NCBI RefSeq assembly: GCF_000004195.4
Contig: NC_030678.2
Location: 78,776,904-78,840,903, forward strand
Direction: 5' to 3'
Length of the DNA: 64,000 nt
Source of the DNA: Xenopus tropicalis
Lineage: Eukaryota; Chordata; Amphibia; Anura; Pipidae
Shown: piece by piece, positions 58,611-64,000 of the stretch
Layout: every line of letters begins with the position of its first letter
Position numbering within the stretch: the first letter of the stretch is position 1
Made by a program: the position numbers and the translations under genes
Notes under the pieces: model-generated
Seen by the model: the letters and a program-made list of their open reading frames with translations, nothing else
Databases searched by the model: none
What the model was told of the DNA's origin: nothing

Positions 58611-60755
58611 AGCAAGTTAGGTGATGCAATTTAGATCTTCTTGTCCAATATTCCTGTCCATTCCAGATCTATCTCTCCTTCTATACTATAGCAAGGCGCA
58701 CACAGGCTTTGTGCTATCTCCTCTAAAATGTGAAAGTGCTCAACCTCTTTAAACTCATATTTTTATATTTCCTCCACAAATGCCCCAGTGCCACAAACTG
58801 CACTCATAGTTATTAATCTTGCTGCTATCATCTGCATAACATTGCCCAGTGACACCCTTTACCTTTAACTTAGAAACAGCCGTAACACCATTCCCCTCCA
58901 TTATTATTTTACATCTAGATTACTGTTACTTAATCCTTATACAAATTTCATTATACTGCCTTCCTCAACTTCACTCTGTTCTAAATTCTGTTAATAGACT
59001 AATCTGCTCATCTCGCTGCTTCATATCAGCTGCTCTCCCTTCACAGGCTCCCAATTTTCTCTCAAATTAAATTCAGATGCTTAACAATGATATTTATGGC
59101 CCTTAATTATAAAATCCATACCTACATTTCAGCTGTGATCACAAAATACACCTTTTTACACCTACATTCTGCTTCTGATGTTTCCCTCTTTTCTCATTTT
59201 CTAACCTTAACCCATTCTTGACTGTAAGGCTTCTCTCAAACTTCTGCCTGGACTATCCTGACACAAATTCCCAAGTGCACTTCTTGCCCTAAGGTTTATG
59301 CCACATGTGGCTGATTCTTGGTCTGCAGATAAACACAGGCTGAGAATCTGCCCCTATGTTTGAATCAGTTCTCTTCTGCAGCTGCACCCCTGTGCCGGCC
59401 CAGATGTGGGCACACAGAACCAATTTCAAATGAACATTCACACATTTCGGAAATTGCCGCTCCATGTGCCTTCACAGAAGAGCGCTGATTCAAGCATGGG
59501 GGCAGATTCTCAGCCTGCTTTTATCCACAGGCCATGAGTCTGCTATGTAAATGTAAACCTAAGCCTAAATCTACAAATGTTGACAAAACACCTACATTTT
59601 CACAACACTTTTGTATTAAAACACTTCGGGTGCAATTGCACTGAAATCTTTGGTGTTTATATGACATAATTTCAGATGTCAGCTCAGATGTCCTCATGCA
59701 AAATGACATCTGTGCCTAATTCTTTTAGGCACAAGTTTGCTGCGACAGTTGACACAGTTAAGGTGGAAACCCTGGCATGAACACCTTTGAAGGTGGTGGT
59801 AGCTCCAGGGTTCCACTGCATCAATAGCTCTACTGTGCGCTATTCACAAGAGGTAGCACAATCTTTAATGAATGAATGATAATAATAAGCTTTATTTCAC
59901 CACACCTGTGCTGAACATTTGTAAATGAGCCCTTATATGTCATTTTCCCCCATTCTTTTATATTATAAGCTCTTGCAATCAGAACCCTAGAATCCTCCTG
60001 TTTTTTCTGTAACACTTGTTTAGTCATTTATTCTGTTTTAATTTTTTTTCAAATAAGGTTATGGGATATACAGAAAGCTCTAAAATATGGCATTGCCATT
60101 TCTTATAGATTGCTGTTTGCCAAACAATACTTTATTTAGACTTTATTTGGCTTTTCTATAAAACAGTACTTTGTACTTGATGAGTAAGCTAGAATAAATA
60201 TATGTGTATGACAAAGCAGTCCGATTGAGATATTTCTTTGAGGCTTTAAAGCATTGTAATCCAAATTATAGCCTTAGTCTGTTCAACCCCCAGGTTTCAA
60301 TCATTCTGGATAATAGATCCCATATCTGTCATATTATTGTAAAGATTGGGGAATGTTGTTGTCACCATATAATTTAATGATAATTATATTGTATTATACA
60401 TTGTGACCCATCAGATGCAGCTTTATCTATGGCCATGTTCTTTAATCAAGATAATTTTTACTCCCTATCAGATTTATATATATTAAATTAGAATACCTAT
60501 AAAAAAAGAGCACAATAGCCTAAATAAATGTCTTATGGAGGCCACTGATGAGTTATATCTAGTGATCCCCATGTACAAAGTTATAAATCTGGCCACTCGT
60601 TGGCAGACCCATTGACAGAAAAACTGGACAGTGCTATACTACTTTAAATAGCTTTAGGGGCAAGAGCACTGACCAAGCACAATTACAGTTACCATCTACT
60701 TTAGGAATCTGGTGTCGGGCAGTGTCACAGTGCAGTAGCATGTGATTTTGTTTAA
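58611..60755. other. Intergenic DNA with a CAGGTAT-family remnant
   Basis: TTCTGGATAATAGATCCCAT at about 60302 matches the right end of the family at 15294. Otherwise no feature. Confidence 0.35.
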
Positions 60756-60869
60756 GGGCGAAGACACACAGAGTAGCAGCTACTTGTCAATGTAGCTGAT
60801 CATTTATTTTCTGGCGTTTAGTAGCTGTGAGCAGTAGCTGCTACTGAGTAGCTCTGTGTGTCTTTGCCC
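60756..60869. mobile_element. Harbinger-like MITE, palindromic
   Basis: Ends GGGCGAAGACACACAGAG and, inverted, GGGCAAAGACACACAGAG, with TAA on both sides (60753-60755 and 60870-60872). The interior repeats AGTAGCAGCTACT-type words. 114 bp. Confidence 0.85.
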
Positions 60870-62314
60870 TAACAGAAAGGGTTGCATAGCATGTGGTTTT
60901 TATTAGTATCAGTTGTATAATGTAAAACACAAAGCAAAGAAAAAAAAATAACTTTAAAAATATAGTTTACAGCAAAAAAGTAATGTGTGAATCTAGGGGC
61001 CTGAAAAGAGATTCAAATATTGTTGTTGGAGATATGTGAATGAAGATATCTCCTGTAGAATGAGTCTCAAGAGTTTGACTTTTCCATAACTGTAGAGAAT
61101 AATAGGCAAAATGCTATGCAATATACATTCTGTATAAAACGAGAGCAGATTTAAACAATTTCCCCATATAAATAGCTAAACAGGTCACTAATTAATACAG
61201 GACAACCAAAAGGCAATATATAACTACTAAAAAGAGGTTATATTCTTAACGGTGACTAAGTATATATATATATATATTATATGTATTAAACCATAGTACA
61301 AAATGCATTTTATTCCTAACTGATGTGAATAGTTCATAGAAATGCACTGGGCAAGATTGGGGGATCAATGGTTTTTAATTCTTGGATCACTGTTTCATGT
61401 AAGTTCTGAAGCAGTGACCAATGACCCCTCAGTTGCTAGTAAAATCTTTGGGATTCTTTTATCATCTTGCCAAAAGTGTTTGTTACGTTGTCATTTATGT
61501 AGATTTGTGATTGTGGACAACATTTCAGGCAATTAACTTGTGGATATTCCTCTTCTTTTCCAATATTGCCCGATTCTCATTAAAAATGTATTGTCCTGGG
61601 CCATGTGTAACTGTAGTTATTCTCAGAGCATTGATTCCTAAATTGTGAATATTTGGTTGCACCCAGAAACCAGTTAGAATGATTAAAGTAACATATTTTT
61701 TGATGTGGTTACATTTCTGCCCACCAATGTTAACGTAAAGTTATGGTTTGCTATTACAGGGTAATGATAAGACTAACACCACCTATGACTTTATGGGTAC
61801 CACTGCCAGCATTCTGGTGCCTTACTATCAGTAGCATGTGTGCAGCAAATACAAGGTCGCAGCTATTACTGGCATTATAGAACACATATCCAGGGACTAA
61901 TGTAACCATGATTGGAATGTCAGTATTCTTTGGTGTAGCTTTCCTTTTCCCATAGATAAACCATGAGCTAAATATTGTAACCAGGAGCTAATTGTAACTG
62001 TAAGGTTGAACTTTAAGATCTTGTGTTGTCATTTTTCAGCTTCAGTAACAACACACTAATGGTTGCACTGATGATCTTCTGTTAAAAAGACAAAAGGATG
62101 CAATACAGATAGGAATGTGTTATATATGTAGTGTTTAGGAAGGAATGCTAGCAACAGTTCTCTTGCATACATGTATTTAATGCATAATTTGTCTTACTAT
62201 ATTTGTATGTATGTATGTGTAAAGATTTAAAGATTCAGAGTTATACTGTATCTGTATCATTTTTGCATCCAGCTGAATGTCCTAAGGGGTGTGTGTTTTT
62301 CATTTCTGCTGCTG
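60870..62314. other. Intergenic DNA, nothing recognised
   Basis: A short TA run occurs at 61260-61276. No gene or named transposon. Confidence 0.35.

Positions 62315-62387
<73 letters not shown>
62315..62387. repeat. (TCTA)n microsatellite
   Basis: About 18 uninterrupted four-base units, likely polymorphic in length. Confidence 0.97.
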
Positions 62388-62559
62388 ATTCCAACTGTTT
62401 TACATTTAGAGGGTTGATAATCTGCTGTACCACAAGTACAGAGGCACTGTGATTATAAAATAATGATATTGTTCATATAAGTCAATTCTGCCTGTGTGAA
62501 GTTGCAATCAATTTAAGTAAGCCTTTAAGTTTCACTTCTGAACCATCTTTGTTCTTGAG

Positions 62560-62843
62560 CAGAGATCCCCAACCTTTTATACCCGTGAGCCACATTCAAA
62601 TGTAAAAACAGTCGGGGAGCAACACAAGCATGAAAAAGTTTGTGGGGTGCCAAATAAGGGTCGTGATTGCCTATTTGGCAGCCCCTAAGTGGACTGGCAG
62701 CCTGCAGGAGGTTCTGTTTGGCAGTAAAACCTGTTTTTATGCAACCAAAACTTGCCTCCAAGCCAAGAATTTAAAAATAAGCACCTGCTTTGAGGCCACT
62801 GGGAGCAACATGTTTCTCATGAGCCACTGGTTGGGGGACACTG
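62560..62843 (+). mobile_element. hAT-like MITE, GATCCCCAACC family, copy 5
   Basis: Begins CAGAGATCCCCAACC and ends GGTTGGGGGACACTG. Flanks TTCTTGAG (62552-62559) and CTCTTGAG (62844-62851) match at 7 of 8. Confidence 0.87.
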
Positions 62844-63166
62844 CTCTTGAGTAACAATTCCCCCTTTTTACTCTGTATTTTTACCAGTGTTTTAGAACTC
62901 AGAATGGGAGCTCTATATATAATGTCTGTTTCAACTTAATACTAGTTCTAATAGGTTTGAATGATCCTTGCACCAGCCCAGGTCTAAGGCCGGTGGGACA
63001 GGTATTTCTCCCATGTAATGCCTCTGCTAAAGACCCTGTAGCTTCAAACACCCAAATCAAACAAAATGCATATATTATTATATAAGAAGTGTGGCAGAAA
63101 CTCTTAGGTGTGCAGCCTATCTGCAAATGTTTGCACTCTGTAGGTCAAATTAATGAGGCCCTAGGT

Positions 63167-63421
63167 CAGTGATCCCCAACCAGTAGCTCTGGAGAAACAT
63201 GTTGCTCCCAGTGGCCTCAAAGCAGGTGCTCATTTCCTGGTTTGGAGGCATAAAAACCATGTGTACTGCCAAAAAAAGCATGCTGTTTTCTGCCAGTCCT
63301 CATGGGGCTACCAAATAACCAATCACAGTCCTTTTTGGTCACCCCAGAAACATTTTTCATGCTTGTGTTGCTCCCCAGCATTTTTATGTGGCTTTTGGGT
63401 AAAAACAGTCAGGGGTCCCTG
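63167..63421 (-). mobile_element. hAT-like MITE, GATCCCCAACC family, copy 6
   Basis: Reverse orientation: begins CAGTGATCCCCAACCAGT, ends with the decayed terminus CAGGGGTCCCTG. Flanks match at only 5 of 8, in keeping with an older insertion than copies 3 and 5. Confidence 0.78.
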
Positions 63422-64000
63422 CCGAAGATGATGTACATCATAGCTGGTATATAAATCTTCCTTCATTCACATGCCTTAGTAGCTATCTCTGCCTATTGTC
63501 ATGACATCCCCGAACATAAAGTACAATTTTCCACACTCCTCAAAAAAGCATGTAATTGTAAGTTATTGCACTGTAACACAGAATCAATTTAGGGTTCACT
63601 ATCTGCAAAACCTTCAAGGCATTTTATTTAGTTGCACCTTTTTCTCCTTCAGAACTCTTTTTAAAACCTGTTAAAGGTGATATGTGCTAAGTTGAGGAAC
63701 AGAGTTGTCACATAGTTTTGCTGATAAGTGAATCACACTGGGAAATACCCATGCCAGTCATAGCTACTGACTGGAAAACCCTGAAAAGAGAGGGATTATC
63801 CCATACTTAGTTATAATCGTAATTACACCATTGCAAAGCTTCTTGTGCAGAAATTTTGTTAGCGCATAATTACGTCACCATATTTTCCCTATGCCAAAGT
63901 GCCTGCTGTATGGGTATAATGGTAGTTTGCCAGACTTGACGTAGCAACAATATTTAGCTACGTACGCTGATATATATATGTATATATATATATATTGTAT
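63422..64000. other. Intergenic DNA to the window edge
   Basis: Nothing recognised except a TATATATATATATA run at 63969-63996. Confidence 0.4.

Noticed and set aside
30736..64000. Search for a neighbouring gene such as an endothelin or HIVEP3-like exon expected downstream of FOXO6 in tetrapods
   Set aside because: No matching peptide with flanking splice sites was seen; very short exons cannot be excluded by eye.

Overview
The window looks like frog (Xenopus) nuclear DNA. It is AT-rich with low gene density, carries a single vertebrate gene, and is packed with miniature DNA transposons whose termini match families common in Xenopus: hAT-like elements with 8-bp target duplications, T2/Kolobok-like elements with TTAA, Harbinger-like elements with TAA, and a TA-flanked element beginning CAGGTAT. 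Nothing prokaryotic, viral, rRNA-like, tRNA-like or CRISPR-like was seen. Genus is inferred from the repeat families and the protein; I cannot tell X. tropicalis from X. laevis.

The only protein-coding gene is the last coding exon of a FoxO transcription factor on the + strand (26750-28117). It is best assigned to foxo6. The exon opens directly after a splice acceptor, inside the forkhead domain, at the usual FoxO intron position. It encodes 455 residues and runs into a 3' UTR of about 2.6 kb with a terminal AATAAA at 30690. No exon 1 (N-terminus plus first half of the forkhead domain) was found upstream, so bases 1-26749 are read as part of foxo6 intron 1. Bases after about 30715 are read as downstream intergenic DNA.

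Layout. 1-26.7 kb: intron, holding a broken CR1/L2-type LINE (11.2-12.3 kb), many MITEs, long palindromes and a stack of nested elements at 24.0-26.4 kb. 26.75-30.7 kb: foxo6 exon and 3' UTR, almost free of transposons. 30.7-36 kb: transposon-poor flank. 36-64 kb: intergenic DNA with further MITEs, a 34-bp minisatellite inside a hAT-like element (38.1-39.1 kb), a 24-bp minisatellite (40.8-41.4 kb), several long AT or TCTA microsatellites, and a few non-repetitive patches that could be conserved regulatory DNA (42.7, 48.5, 52.9, 54.7 kb).

I found no clearly new biological system. The observations most worth a second look are the three-layer transposon nest at 24.0-25.5 kb, three repeats carrying a hammerhead-ribozyme-like core, the stacked-terminus MITE at 25.5-26.4 kb, the minisatellite-bearing hAT-like element, the 528-bp palindrome at 16.1-16.7 kb, and a paired octamer site at 54.7 kb. 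All boundaries come from reading by eye; no alignment or database search was run.
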